Shown here: positions 15,931 to 23,986 of the stretch, one piece after another
Layout: each line of letters opens with the position of its first letter
Position numbering within the stretch: position 1 is the first letter of the stretch
Source: Clostridia bacterium
Lineage (GTDB): Bacteria > Bacillota > Clostridia > Oscillospirales > Acutalibacteraceae
Length of the DNA stretch: 34,872 bases
Reading direction: 5' to 3'
Assembly: GCA_017626295.1 (NCBI GenBank)
Contig: JAGAJB010000035.1
Coordinates: forward strand, 1-34,872
Position numbers and translations under genes: made by a program
The notes under the pieces: model-generated
Told to the model about the DNA's origin: nothing
Seen by the model: only the letters and a program-made list of their open reading frames with translations
Database searches by the model: none

Positions 15931-16838
15931 TTTGTTTCCTCCGTGGTATTTGTGCGTTCGGTTGAACTTTCAACAGCAACAACGCTGATTTCTTTCTTTT
16001 CTATAAAAGGTACAGATGATGATTTAATATCAATTCTGTCATAATACTCTTTAAATCTTATTGTAAAACGAATTTTTCTTTTACATTTTCTGCAAATAAA
16101 AACTGCTCTGAATGACTGATTTATAACTCGCCATTCCGATATTCTTTCACATTGGTTACCGCAAACGTCACAAAGACAACGCATTTTGGATTTATCTATA
16201 AGCGGACTGTTTATATCGGTAATAACCTTGGGTTTGAACGTGATTTTTGAATAAAATGCAGTGTCACAAACCAGCATATATGATGATAACATATGCTCGT
16301 TGTAAATTTTCTTAAATAAATCGGCAGTTAAAAGACTGTCGTCAAGTGCGCGGTGTAAAGAGTAATTTTCAACATCAATACCCAATTTTTCCGCAGCCGC
16401 AGAAAGACCTATCTGATCTGCTTTAGAAATATTCATAAATGCCTGGGCATATTTTTGAAGGTTCACATAGTTCTTTAAGAAGGGAATAAAAGAAATACCG
16501 TTAAAATATCGGAAATTCTCAATAAGGACTCTTATATCTGTATCACCCCAGGTGAGAATAACCGTATCATTACCCGCAGACCATTTGCGGAATAACGCCA
16601 TGGTTTGCGAAAAAGGAGTTCCGCTGCTTATATCATCGTTAGTTATATTAGTAAGTTCTTTTACCCTTGAATGAAGTTTTTTGCCTAACTGAGCCTTGAT
16701 AAACATAGAAAAGGTGTCAACAATATTAAGGTTTTCGTCAAGTTTAACTGCGCCAACCTCAATAATTTCGTTTATAAAACCTTTTTTCTTTTTACAATAG
16801 GCATTGTTCCATTCAAGGTCTAATATAATGTAATTCAT
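15927..16838 (-). CDS. DEDDh 3'-5' exonuclease with C-terminal zinc ribbon
   Basis: A 303-residue protein. The N-terminal 180 residues are an RNase T/DnaQ-type exonuclease domain: D7 and E9 in ILDLEWN, an Asp in TWGDTDIRVL, and H...D in SLHRALDDSLLTADLF, giving the DEDDh set. The C-terminal part holds CLCDVCGNQC and, about 25 residues later, FICRKCKRKIRF, a four-Cys zinc-ribbon-like unit, then a basic segment suited to nucleic acid binding. KapD- or Eri1-like RNA or DNA trimming is possible; the substrate is unknown. GTG/ATG codons upstream (16862) are in frame, but AGGAG is 7 bases before the ATG at 16838. A stable hairpin (16854-16883) lies just upstream. Confidence 0.85.
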   Translation of the reverse strand: MNYIILDLEWNNAYCKKKKGFINEIIEVGAVKLDENLNIVDTFSMFIKAQLGKKLHSRVKELTNITNDDISSGTPFSQTMALFRKWSAGNDTVILTWGDTDIRVLIENFRYFNGISFIPFLKNYVNLQKYAQAFMNISKADQIGLSAAAEKLGIDVENYSLHRALDDSLLTADLFKKIYNEHMLSSYMLVCDTAFYSKITFKPKVITDINSPLIDKSKMRCLCDVCGNQCERISEWRVINQSFRAVFICRKCKRKIRFTIRFKEYYDRIDIKSSSVPFIEKKEISVVAVESSTERTNTTEETK

Positions 16839-16853
16839 TCGCGAACTCCTGTA

Positions 16854-16883
16854 TATGACCACCTGCGTTTGCAGATGGTCATA
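16854..16883 (-). terminator. Intercistronic hairpin between M28 peptidase and exonuclease genes
   Basis: Arms 16854-16866 and 16871-16883 pair over 13 positions (one G-U in - strand RNA) with a 4-base loop. On the - strand it is followed by TACAGGAG rather than a T-run, so it may be an mRNA-processing or stability hairpin more than a true terminator. The Shine-Dalgarno of the exonuclease starts within a few bases of it. Confidence 0.55.
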
Positions 16884-16896
16884 TTTAAAATTTGTT

Positions 16897-18144
16897 TTAT
16901 TGTAAACCTACCTCATCATAAAGACAAGCAGTTTCGAGAAGAACTTCTGCACCGACTTTAAGTGCTTCGGGAACAAGAAGTTCGGGAGAGTCAAGTCTTG
17001 TGTGGTAATATCTGGGCGGTGTGGGATCCATTGCGGCAAAGCCTGTTGACTTAATACCCTTTTGTGTAAATGCCGCAGCATCACAAGCACCAAGGTAAAT
17101 TGAAGCATAAGGAACATCAAGACCGCAGTTTGCAGCCGCATTTTTAACAAGTTCTTTTACTTGTTTATCGTGCTTTAAAGTACCGCTTAAATCACGGTCG
17201 TAAACAGCCATATATTCTAAATCGCGCATTGTGTCGCAAGCAACAACAACTGTTTCGATTTCTTTAAGTTCTTTTTCGTGTTTTTCGGCGTAAGCCTTAG
17301 CACCGCGTAAGCCTGCCTCTTCCGAACCTGTAAGAAGTACACAAACATCTGTGTTTTCAAAACGAACGTCAGATTCAGCCATGTGTTTTAAAACAGACAT
17401 AGATGAAAGGCAACCCGAAAGATTGTCGTTAGCACCGGGAACGCTCTTTGTATAACTCTGGAAGAAAAGGAAACCTACATAAGGCACAATAAATACACAA
17501 AGAATTATGCCGACAATAAGGAAAAATGTTTCAACGCCCTCAGATGCAGCGCCGTTAATATCAACAACAATGAATTTAACGAGGTTTGCTATACAGCAAA
17601 TAACAAGACCGACAACAGCAGGAATTAAAAAGAGTTTCATACCTGTTCCGCCGAGTTTATAGTTAAGTATCCATTCGTACTGAGAATCTGAATGACCCAC
17701 AAAAATAATTCGTTTCTTTGTTTCGGCACTTGCTTTTCTTGTGGCAATAACGTTGTGTGACGGATGACCTATAAAAAGCGGGTCAAGGAAACGTTTATAC
17801 ATAAGAAATTCGAGAACAAGCGGAATAAAGCCGAGAATCGTAAGAATAAAACCGACAATAGGTTTAAAGAAGAATAAGACAGTTGCAATTATCGCCATAG
17901 CAACCGTAAAAGGTATAAAGCCCATAAATGCTTGGCGGTGAACCGTGAAACCTTCGATTTCAACAGTGTCAGCCCATTGCTCTAAATCTTTTGCCATTGA
18001 TTTCTGTGCCTGTAACTCTTGCTCGCTACCGGGGGCACGCGGACCGATTTTTTCGCAAATATCGGTGATTTTTTTGACCATATAATCAACCGTTGAATCA
18101 AGATTGATTTTAGATGAGTCAAGTTTTTTTAATGCAGTTTTCAT
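16897..18144 (-). CDS. M28 family zinc peptidase with membrane segments
   Basis: A 415-residue aminopeptidase-like protein. Zinc-site motifs of clan MH are visible: a His in FVGHSDSQ, Asp in GANDNLSG, Glu-Glu in TGSEEAGLRGA, Asp in VACDTMRD and the final His in YYHTRLDS. About four hydrophobic segments interrupt the domain (roughly residues 72-92, 95-115, 175-200 and 210-235), so it is membrane-embedded, with the peptidase part split around the second pair. Substrates are unknown. The in-frame GTG at 18153 is too close to AGGAT; ATG at 18144 is about 9 bases away and preferred. A divergent promoter region separates it from the GH95 gene. Confidence 0.87.
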   Translation of the reverse strand: MKTALKKLDSSKINLDSTVDYMVKKITDICEKIGPRAPGSEQELQAQKSMAKDLEQWADTVEIEGFTVHRQAFMGFIPFTVAMAIIATVLFFFKPIVGFILTILGFIPLVLEFLMYKRFLDPLFIGHPSHNVIATRKASAETKKRIIFVGHSDSQYEWILNYKLGGTGMKLFLIPAVVGLVICCIANLVKFIVVDINGAASEGVETFFLIVGIILCVFIVPYVGFLFFQSYTKSVPGANDNLSGCLSSMSVLKHMAESDVRFENTDVCVLLTGSEEAGLRGAKAYAEKHEKELKEIETVVVACDTMRDLEYMAVYDRDLSGTLKHDKQVKELVKNAAANCGLDVPYASIYLGACDAAAFTQKGIKSTGFAAMDPTPPRYYHTRLDSPELLVPEALKVGAEVLLETACLYDEVGLQ

Positions 18145-18174
18145 AGTTATCACATCCTAATTTCCAATGCTCTA

Positions 18175-18203
18175 AATATAACACATATATTCAAAATTTA
18201 CAA
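18175..18203 (-). promoter_or_regulatory. Sigma-A-type promoter for the M28 peptidase gene
   Basis: On the - strand TTGTAA (18203-18198) and TATATT (18180-18175) have a 17-base spacer, 30 bases upstream of the ATG at 18144. The -35 lies within the left arm of an inverted repeat (18197-18219). Confidence 0.55.
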
Positions 18204-18219
18204 CAGTTATAATTGTAAA
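18197..18219. promoter_or_regulatory. Operator-like inverted repeat in a divergent promoter region
   Basis: TTTACAA (18197-18203) and TTGTAAA (18213-18219) form a 7-bp inverted repeat spaced by 9 bases. It overlaps the -35 of the M28 promoter and lies just upstream of the -35 of the GH95 promoter, a position from which a dimeric regulator could affect both. No regulator gene is nearby. Confidence 0.35.
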
Positions 18220-18224
18220 ATATA

Positions 18225-18253
18225 TTGATTTTGTTTAAAATATGAGTTAGAAT
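18225..18253 (+). promoter_or_regulatory. Sigma-A-type promoter for the GH95-paaK-ACT operon
   Basis: TTGATT (18225-18230) and TAGAAT (18248-18253) are separated by exactly 17 bases; the GH95 start codon lies 31 bases downstream. Confidence 0.65.
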
Positions 18254-18284
18254 GTACTAAAATTTATTATCAGGCGGTGTGTTT

Positions 18285-20573
18285 ATGTTAAACGACTCCA
18301 AAAACTTATTTTATAAATCTGCTGCCAAGAACTGGCTTGAGGCATTACCTTTGGGTAACGGCTTCTTAGGTGCAATGGTTTACGGCAGAACAGATAAAGA
18401 AACCGTTTCAATGAACTCCGACAGTCTTTGGACAGGTTTTCCCAGGAAAACTGTTTTGAAAGACGACGCTTATGAGAAGTTTGTTGAAGCAAGAGATTTG
18501 GTTCTTAAAGGCGAGTACCGTAAAGGTCAGGATATTATTGAGGAGAATATCCTTGCAACCTGTTCACAGGCTTATATGCCTCTTTGTGACATTAAAATTT
18601 GTTATAAAGCAATTTTACCGAGGAAGAACTATAAAAGATACCTCGATTTAGAAACAGGCGTAAATACTGTTGAATACACAAGATGTGGCGTGAATTATAA
18701 AAGAACGTCTTTTGTTTCTTTCAACGAAAATGCATACATAGACAGGCTCGTTGCAGATAAAAAAGGTGCAATTAACTTTACAGTTTCCCTTAAAACAAAA
18801 CTTAAAGGTTCATCGTATATTGAAGACGGAGTTTTAATCCTTGACGGCAGATGCCCATCAAACTCCCCTGCTAACCGCGAAGTTTTACCTTTTTCCGAAG
18901 AACCCGAATACTCAGACAAACCGGAAGAACAGGGTATGTTTTTCCGTTGCGCAGTAAAAATAATCACAGACGGTAAAGTTAAAGAGAATAATAACGAATT
19001 AACTGTTTGTGACGCTTCGGAAGCAACAATTGTATTCTGCACCGAAAACTCTTTCAACGGTTTTGATAAACACCCCGTCCTTGAAGGTAAAGAATATAAA
19101 AACGCTTGCCTTAACCATCTTAATGAAGTGGTTAAAATCGATTTCAGCAAACTTGAAAGCGAACACAAAGAAGTGTTCTCTTCGTATTTTAACAGAGTTA
19201 CACTTGACTTAGGTACTGATAACAAAGGCGACGTTCCCACCGATAAACGTCTTACAAAGCATCATAACGGTGCTTCCGACATCGGTCTTTATGCGCTTAT
19301 GTTTAACTTCGGCAGATACCTTGTTATTTCAGGCTCCGCACCGGGAAGCCAGGCTACAAACCTTCAAGGTATCTGGAACGATAAAGTCAGCCCCCCTTGG
19401 AGTTCAAACTACACAGTTAACATCAACACCGAAATGAACTACTGGCCTGTTCTCCCCTGTAACCTTACAGAATTCAACGAGCCCCTTATTCACCTTATTA
19501 AAGATTTATCCGTTGCAGGCGAAAAAACCGCTAAACACATTTATAATGCACGCGGTTTCTGTGCCCACCACAACGTTGACTTGTGGCGATATACAGACCC
19601 TGCCAGAGGCGATGCTCAATGGGGCTTCTGGCCAATGTCGGGTGCTTGGTTCTGTCAGCACGTATATAATCATTATTTGTATACAAACGATAAAGTTTAT
19701 TTAAAAGAAACTGCATATCCCATTTTAAAGAAATGCACTCAGTTTATACTCGATATGCTTGTTGAAGATAAAGACGGTTACCTTATTATGTCCCCGTCTA
19801 CTTCCCCCGAAAACGAATTCCTTATTGACGGCGTTGCTATGAGCGTCAGCGAAACTACCACAATGACTATGTCATTAGTTAAAGAAGTTCTCGGTAACAC
19901 AGTTAAAGCGGCAGAAATTCTCGGTGAAAACGATGAGGATATTGAGCGCGCTAAAAACGCTATACCCCGCCTTTTACCCTTTAAAATCGGTAGCCGCGGC
20001 GAACTTCTTGAATGGTATAAAGAGTTAAAAGAACACGAGCCCACACACCGCCACAAATCACATCTTTACGGTTTACACCCGGGTAACCTTATTACCCCCG
20101 ATGAAACTCCCGAACTTGCACAGGCTTGCATACGTTCACTTGAACTTCGCGGTGATAACGGAACAGGTTGGAGCCTTGGTTGGAAGATAAATATGTGGGC
20201 AAGACTCTGGGACGGCGACCACGCATTGAAACTTCTTGATATGCAGTTATCCCCCGTTCCGTCAATCAAAGTAGGTTACCGTGGCGGCGGTACATATCCC
20301 AACCTTTTCGATGCTCATCCGCCTTTCCAGATAGACGGTAACTACGGTTGCACAAGCGGTATCTGTGAAATGCTTTTACAGTCAAGAGAAGGCAAAATTT
20401 TCCTTTTACCTGCCCTTCCGTCAACTTGGAAAAACGGAAAAGTTACAGGACTTAAAGCAATGGGTAATATTACAGTTGACATTGAGTGGGAAAACGGTGA
20501 AATCAAAAAATATAACCTTGACGGTAATACAGACGGTGTCAAAATTTACTGTAAAGGTCAACTTATAAATTAA
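18285..20573 (+). CDS. GH95 family glycoside hydrolase (alpha-L-fucosidase type)
   Basis: A 762-residue enzyme of family GH95, inverting enzymes that mostly release alpha-1,2-linked L-fucose (some act on L-galactose). The family N-terminus WLEALPLGNGFLGAMVYG is clear. Catalytic-region motifs are present: NINTEMNYW near residues 379-387 (paired Asn), SPSTSPENEF at 503-512 (general-acid Glu region, E509) and QIDGNYGCTSG with D684. The domains follow the usual order: N-terminal beta domain, helical (alpha/alpha)6 barrel, C-terminal beta domain. There is no signal peptide, so it acts inside the cell on imported oligosaccharides. A GTG at 18279 is in frame, but AGGCGG is 7 bases before the ATG at 18285. 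It heads an operon with paaK and an ACT gene. Confidence 0.93.
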   Translation: MLNDSKNLFYKSAAKNWLEALPLGNGFLGAMVYGRTDKETVSMNSDSLWTGFPRKTVLKDDAYEKFVEARDLVLKGEYRKGQDIIEENILATCSQAYMPLCDIKICYKAILPRKNYKRYLDLETGVNTVEYTRCGVNYKRTSFVSFNENAYIDRLVADKKGAINFTVSLKTKLKGSSYIEDGVLILDGRCPSNSPANREVLPFSEEPEYSDKPEEQGMFFRCAVKIITDGKVKENNNELTVCDASEATIVFCTENSFNGFDKHPVLEGKEYKNACLNHLNEVVKIDFSKLESEHKEVFSSYFNRVTLDLGTDNKGDVPTDKRLTKHHNGASDIGLYALMFNFGRYLVISGSAPGSQATNLQGIWNDKVSPPWSSNYTVNINTEMNYWPVLPCNLTEFNEPLIHLIKDLSVAGEKTAKHIYNARGFCAHHNVDLWRYTDPARGDAQWGFWPMSGAWFCQHVYNHYLYTNDKVYLKETAYPILKKCTQFILDMLVEDKDGYLIMSPSTSPENEFLIDGVAMSVSETTTMTMSLVKEVLGNTVKAAEILGENDEDIERAKNAIPRLLPFKIGSRGELLEWYKELKEHEPTHRHKSHLYGLHPGNLITPDETPELAQACIRSLELRGDNGTGWSLGWKINMWARLWDGDHALKLLDMQLSPVPSIKVGYRGGGTYPNLFDAHPPFQIDGNYGCTSGICEMLLQSREGKIFLLPALPSTWKNGKVTGLKAMGNITVDIEWENGEIKKYNLDGNTDGVKIYCKGQLIN

Positions 20574-20591
20574 ACTTCGGAGGAAATTTCA

Positions 20592-21893
20592 ATGGAACGC
20601 TATTATCAACCCGAGATTGAAACTGCAAGCAGAGAAAAAATCAAGGCTTTGCAGGATGAACGTCTCGTTAAGCAAGTTAAACACATTTGGGATAATGTAC
20701 CTTATTACCGTAAGAAAATGGAAGAAAAAGGCGTTACTCCCGATGATATTAAAGGTACAGAAGATTTACATAAATTACCCTTTGTTACTAAGGCAGACTT
20801 AAGAGAGGCATATCCTTACGGACTTTTGGCTAAACCTCTCAAAGACTGTGTAAGGATTCACTCAACATCAGGTACAACAGGTAAAAGAGTTGTTGCTTTT
20901 TATACACAGAATGATATTGATTTATGGGAAGATTGTTGTGCAAGAGCCCTTGTTGCTGCAGGTGCAACTGATGAAGATGTATGCCATGTTGCATACGGTT
21001 ACGGTCTGTTTACAGGCGGTTCAGGTCTTCACGGTGGTAGCCATAAGGTTGGCTGTCTTACTCTTCCGCTTTCCTCAGGTAATACAGAACGTCAGATTAT
21101 GTTTATAAAGGATTTACAGTCAACAATCCTCTGCTGTACCCCCTCGTATGCCGCATACATTGGCGAAACAATGAAAGAAATGGGTCTTACACCCGACCAG
21201 ATTCCGTTAAAAGCAGGTATATTCGGCGCTGAGGCTTGGAGTGAAGAAATGCGTCAGGATATTCAGAATACCCTTGGTATTAAAGCCTACGATATTTACG
21301 GTCTTACCGAACTTTCAGGTCCCGGTGTTTCTTTTGAATGCTCTGCTCAAAGCGGTATGCACATTAACGAAGACCACTTTATTGCTGAGATTATAGACCC
21401 CGAAACAGGCGAAGTTCTCCCCGAAGGTGAAAAAGGCGAATTAGTTTTCACCTCTATAACTAAAGAAGCCTTCCCCCTTCTTCGTTACCGTACACGTGAT
21501 ATTTGTATGCTTTCCAGTGAACCTTGTTCCTGTGGCAGAACATTTATTAAAATGTGCAAACCTATGGGCAGAAGTGACGATATGCTTATTATACGCGGTG
21601 TTAATGTATTCCCCTCACAGATAGAAACAGTTCTCCTTAACCAAGGCTACTCTGCTAACTATCAGATTATAGTTGACCGTGTTAAAAACACAGATACACT
21701 TGACGTTCAGGTTGAAATGACTCCCGAAATGTTTACAGATAACGTGGGTGAAATCAACCGCCGTCAGAAAGAGTTAGTTGAAGGTTTACGCTCTATGCTC
21801 GGTATCTCTGCTAAGGTTACGTTGGTTGCACCTAAATCAATCGTACGTAGTGAAGGTAAAGCCGTAAGAGTAATTGATAAACGAAAAATTTAA
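20592..21893 (+). CDS. paaK: Phenylacetate-CoA ligase family protein
   Basis: An adenylate-forming enzyme of 433 residues that activates an aryl acid such as phenylacetate, or indole-acetate-type acids, to its CoA thioester. The AMP-binding signature is STSGTTGKRVVAFYT near residues 95-109; DIYGLTELSGPG is the second adenylation motif; and the C-terminal lid domain with GRSDDMLIIRGVNVFPSQIE completes the family pattern. GGAGG is 8 bases before the ATG. In anaerobes this family is commonly followed by an ACT-domain gene, as here, often next to indolepyruvate ferredoxin oxidoreductase genes (iorAB), which are not in this window. Its link with the upstream fucosidase is not obvious. Confidence 0.92.
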   Translation: MERYYQPEIETASREKIKALQDERLVKQVKHIWDNVPYYRKKMEEKGVTPDDIKGTEDLHKLPFVTKADLREAYPYGLLAKPLKDCVRIHSTSGTTGKRVVAFYTQNDIDLWEDCCARALVAAGATDEDVCHVAYGYGLFTGGSGLHGGSHKVGCLTLPLSSGNTERQIMFIKDLQSTILCCTPSYAAYIGETMKEMGLTPDQIPLKAGIFGAEAWSEEMRQDIQNTLGIKAYDIYGLTELSGPGVSFECSAQSGMHINEDHFIAEIIDPETGEVLPEGEKGELVFTSITKEAFPLLRYRTRDICMLSSEPCSCGRTFIKMCKPMGRSDDMLIIRGVNVFPSQIETVLLNQGYSANYQIIVDRVKNTDTLDVQVEMTPEMFTDNVGEINRRQKELVEGLRSMLGISAKVTLVAPKSIVRSEGKAVRVIDKRKI

Positions 21894-21906
21894 CGGAGGA
21901 ATAAGT

Positions 21907-22341
21907 ATGAGTATTAAACAGATTTCAGTTTTTGTTGAAAATAAACCCGGTGCAATGTGTGCTATGACAGCAGTACTTGCTGAAAACAATATTGATATGC
22001 GCGCGTTATCCCTTGCTGAAACTGCAGATTTCGGTATTGTTCGTATCATTGTTGATAACGTTTACACCGCTACAACTGTTTTGAAAGATGCGGGTTATAT
22101 TCATTCTGTTACATCAGTTTTAGGTGTAAGAATACCTAACGTACCCGGCGGTGTTAATAAAGTCTTGAATATTCTCACAGAAGCCGATGTTAACGTAGAG
22201 TATATGTATGCATTCCTCGGAAAGAAAGAGAAAAATCACGCATATATGATTTTCCGCGTGCAAGATGATGCTTCAGCAACTGCCGCACTTATGGCACAGG
22301 GAATTACAACCCTTAACCAAGACGATATTGAAACTTTCTGA
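21907..22341 (+). CDS. Tandem ACT-domain protein
   Basis: A 144-residue protein made of two ACT domains (about residues 3-70 and 72-142), small ligand-binding folds that usually sense amino acids. The first begins QISVFVENKPGAM, the classic ACT start. Families of this type sit next to phenylacetate-CoA ligase genes in clostridia and methanogens and may sense an aromatic or branched amino acid; the effector is unknown. An ATG at 21874 is in frame and overlaps paaK, but CGGAGG is directly placed for the ATG at 21907, which is preferred. A strong terminator follows at 22356-22390. Confidence 0.88.
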   Translation: MSIKQISVFVENKPGAMCAMTAVLAENNIDMRALSLAETADFGIVRIIVDNVYTATTVLKDAGYIHSVTSVLGVRIPNVPGGVNKVLNILTEADVNVEYMYAFLGKKEKNHAYMIFRVQDDASATAALMAQGITTLNQDDIETF

Positions 22342-22355
22342 TACTTAATTACTAA

Positions 22356-22390
22356 CAGCCTGTTCTCTCAAAAAAGAACAGGCTGTTTTT
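22356..22390 (+). terminator. Intrinsic terminator of the GH95-paaK-ACT operon
   Basis: CAGCCTGTTCT (22356-22366) and its perfect complement (22375-22385) form an 11-bp stem with an 8-base loop, followed by TTTTT. It also lies just past the 3' end of the convergent lyase gene. Confidence 0.93.
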
Positions 22391-22395
22391 ATGTA

Positions 22396-23319
22396 TTATT
22401 TCAAATTATATTTACTTTTAATTTCCTGTGTGAAAGCGTGCATTTGTCTTATTTCAAGTTTTCTGCTTTCTATGAGTTCCGCAGAATTTCTTGTTCTTGT
22501 TGTTATGCCGATATTAACTCCGTCAAGACCTAAATAATATTTAGCATTTACAGGGTAACATTGACACTCGGTAAGAGAGAAGAAACCAACCATATTTTCA
22601 AGAAATTTTGCTTTTTCCTCGTCACCGTTTTTAATAGCCTCAATAAGTTGAGAATAAAGTTCGGGGTGGAAGTTTGCCATAACACCCGAATAGCCGTGAC
22701 AACCCATTCTGATGCTTTCTGCAAGTGTTGCACCGTTTGCATTAAAAAGCATAATGTCGCTACCCTTGACAGCCTCGAGTTTTTCGGCAATTTTCGGAAG
22801 ACTGCAACAAGTATCTTTAATAAACATATATTTACCTGTTTTTGCCATTTCCTTCAGAACATAGGGATTAAGTTCGCGTTTATAAGGATACGGACACTCG
22901 TAAACGCCCAAGGGAATATCGGGAAGAGCATCAGCAACGTAAGACATATTTTTAAGAAGAATATCGTCACTTTCATCTTCTTTAGCAAAACGGTTTGAAA
23001 TAAACACGTATGCATCAATACCTGTTTCAATAAACGCTTTTGCCTCTTCAATCTGAACGTCCAAATCATCCGATGTATGACCGGAAGCGACTATGGACAT
23101 ACCCTCCGGCTTGTTCGCCATAATAAATTTTAAAAGTTCAAGCCTTTCCTCAAATGAAAGGAAAAATATTTCACTGCTCTGACATATTGCAAAAATGCCG
23201 TCTGTCCCCTTTTCGGCGTACCAATTCAAAAGTTCTTTTACACCGTTATAATCAATTTTGTTGTCGTCAGTAAAAGGTGTTACCATTGTTGGATAAACGC
23301 CTGTGTTGATTTTCTTCAT
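22396..23319 (-). CDS. DapA/NanA-family lyase (class I aldolase)
   Basis: A 307-residue TIM-barrel protein of the dihydrodipicolinate synthase / N-acetylneuraminate lyase superfamily. The Schiff-base Lys is K168 in MFIKDTCC, and Y140 (GVYECPYP) occupies the conserved Tyr position. The usual GTTGE or GSTGE motif is replaced by CQSSE (47-50), so it is neither standard DapA nor NanA and probably acts on another 2-keto acid, for example a sugar acid or sialic-acid-like substrate from host glycans. GAGGTGG precedes the ATG. It is transcribed against the GH95 operon and divergently from the GNAT-GH110 operon. Confidence 0.8.
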   Translation of the reverse strand: MKKINTGVYPTMVTPFTDDNKIDYNGVKELLNWYAEKGTDGIFAICQSSEIFFLSFEERLELLKFIMANKPEGMSIVASGHTSDDLDVQIEEAKAFIETGIDAYVFISNRFAKEDESDDILLKNMSYVADALPDIPLGVYECPYPYKRELNPYVLKEMAKTGKYMFIKDTCCSLPKIAEKLEAVKGSDIMLFNANGATLAESIRMGCHGYSGVMANFHPELYSQLIEAIKNGDEEKAKFLENMVGFFSLTECQCYPVNAKYYLGLDGVNIGITTRTRNSAELIESRKLEIRQMHAFTQEIKSKYNLK

Positions 23320-23366
23320 ATAACCACCTCTTTTTACATTTTAGCACATATATATTTAAAAATAAA

Positions 23367-23395
23367 TAGACTTTTCAACATATTTTTTATATAAT
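23367..23395 (+). promoter_or_regulatory. Promoter for the GNAT-membrane protein-GH110 operon
   Basis: TAGACT (23367-23372) and a perfect TATAAT (23390-23395) have a 17-base spacer. Transcription would start near 23402, leaving a very short leader before the ribosome binding site at 23405-23410. Confidence 0.55.
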
Positions 23396-23419
23396 GTAAT
23401 AAATGCGAGGTGTATTATT

Positions 23420-23986
23420 TTGGCAATTAGAAGATACGAATCCAAAGACTATGAAAATATTATTAACGTCTGTCTTGATACTTGCGACCCTGTTACACAA
23501 CAAATACCCGTTTATCAGTATGTAAAACTTATGTTTTGTTTGTATTATATTGAAAAAGAACCGGAAAACTGCGTAGTTGTTACGGATGAAAACGATAATG
23601 CAGTCGGTTATGTTTACGGTGCAGAAGATTACGACGAATATCATAAAAATATGTCTGAACATCTTCAGGGTATTGCTGAACTTGAAAACGGCATATTTTT
23701 ACCCGATGCATACGTGGAGATGTACAACCATCATATTTATAAAGACAAATACCCTGCTCATTTGCATATTGATATATTCGGTGAGTACCGCAGTAAAGGT
23801 TACGGCTCTGAAATGATTAAAGCCTTTTGCGATAATCTTCGCACAAAAGGTGTACCGGGCGTTATGCTTATAGTCGGCGTTGATAACGAACGCGCTCAAA
23901 AGTTTTATGAAAGAAACGGATTTCAATTATTGGCAAAAAAGAAAAGCGGTTGTGCCTACGCAATGAAATTATCGGAGGAAAAATGA
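23420..23986 (+). CDS. GNAT family N-acetyltransferase
   Basis: A 188-residue acetyl-CoA-dependent acetyltransferase. The fold's acetyl-CoA loop is visible in EYRSKGYGSEMI, followed by VMLIVGVDNERAQKFYERNGF, the typical GNAT C-terminal half. The central part (FLPDAYVEMYNHHIY, PAHLHIDIF) resembles GNAT proteins found near hexosaminidases and other glycan enzymes; an amino-sugar acceptor is a reasonable guess given its neighbours, not a demonstrated one. The start is a TTG at 23420-23422 with GCGAGGTG 8 bases upstream. Its stop codon overlaps the start of the next gene (ATGA), indicating translational coupling with the membrane protein. Confidence 0.82.
   Translation: MAIRRYESKDYENIINVCLDTCDPVTQQIPVYQYVKLMFCLYYIEKEPENCVVVTDENDNAVGYVYGAEDYDEYHKNMSEHLQGIAELENGIFLPDAYVEMYNHHIYKDKYPAHLHIDIFGEYRSKGYGSEMIKAFCDNLRTKGVPGVMLIVGVDNERAQKFYERNGFQLLAKKKSGCAYAMKLSEEK

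Noticed and set aside
18695-19240. 181-codon open frame on the - strand
   Set aside because: Antisense to the well-supported GH95 gene, with no recognisable protein pattern.
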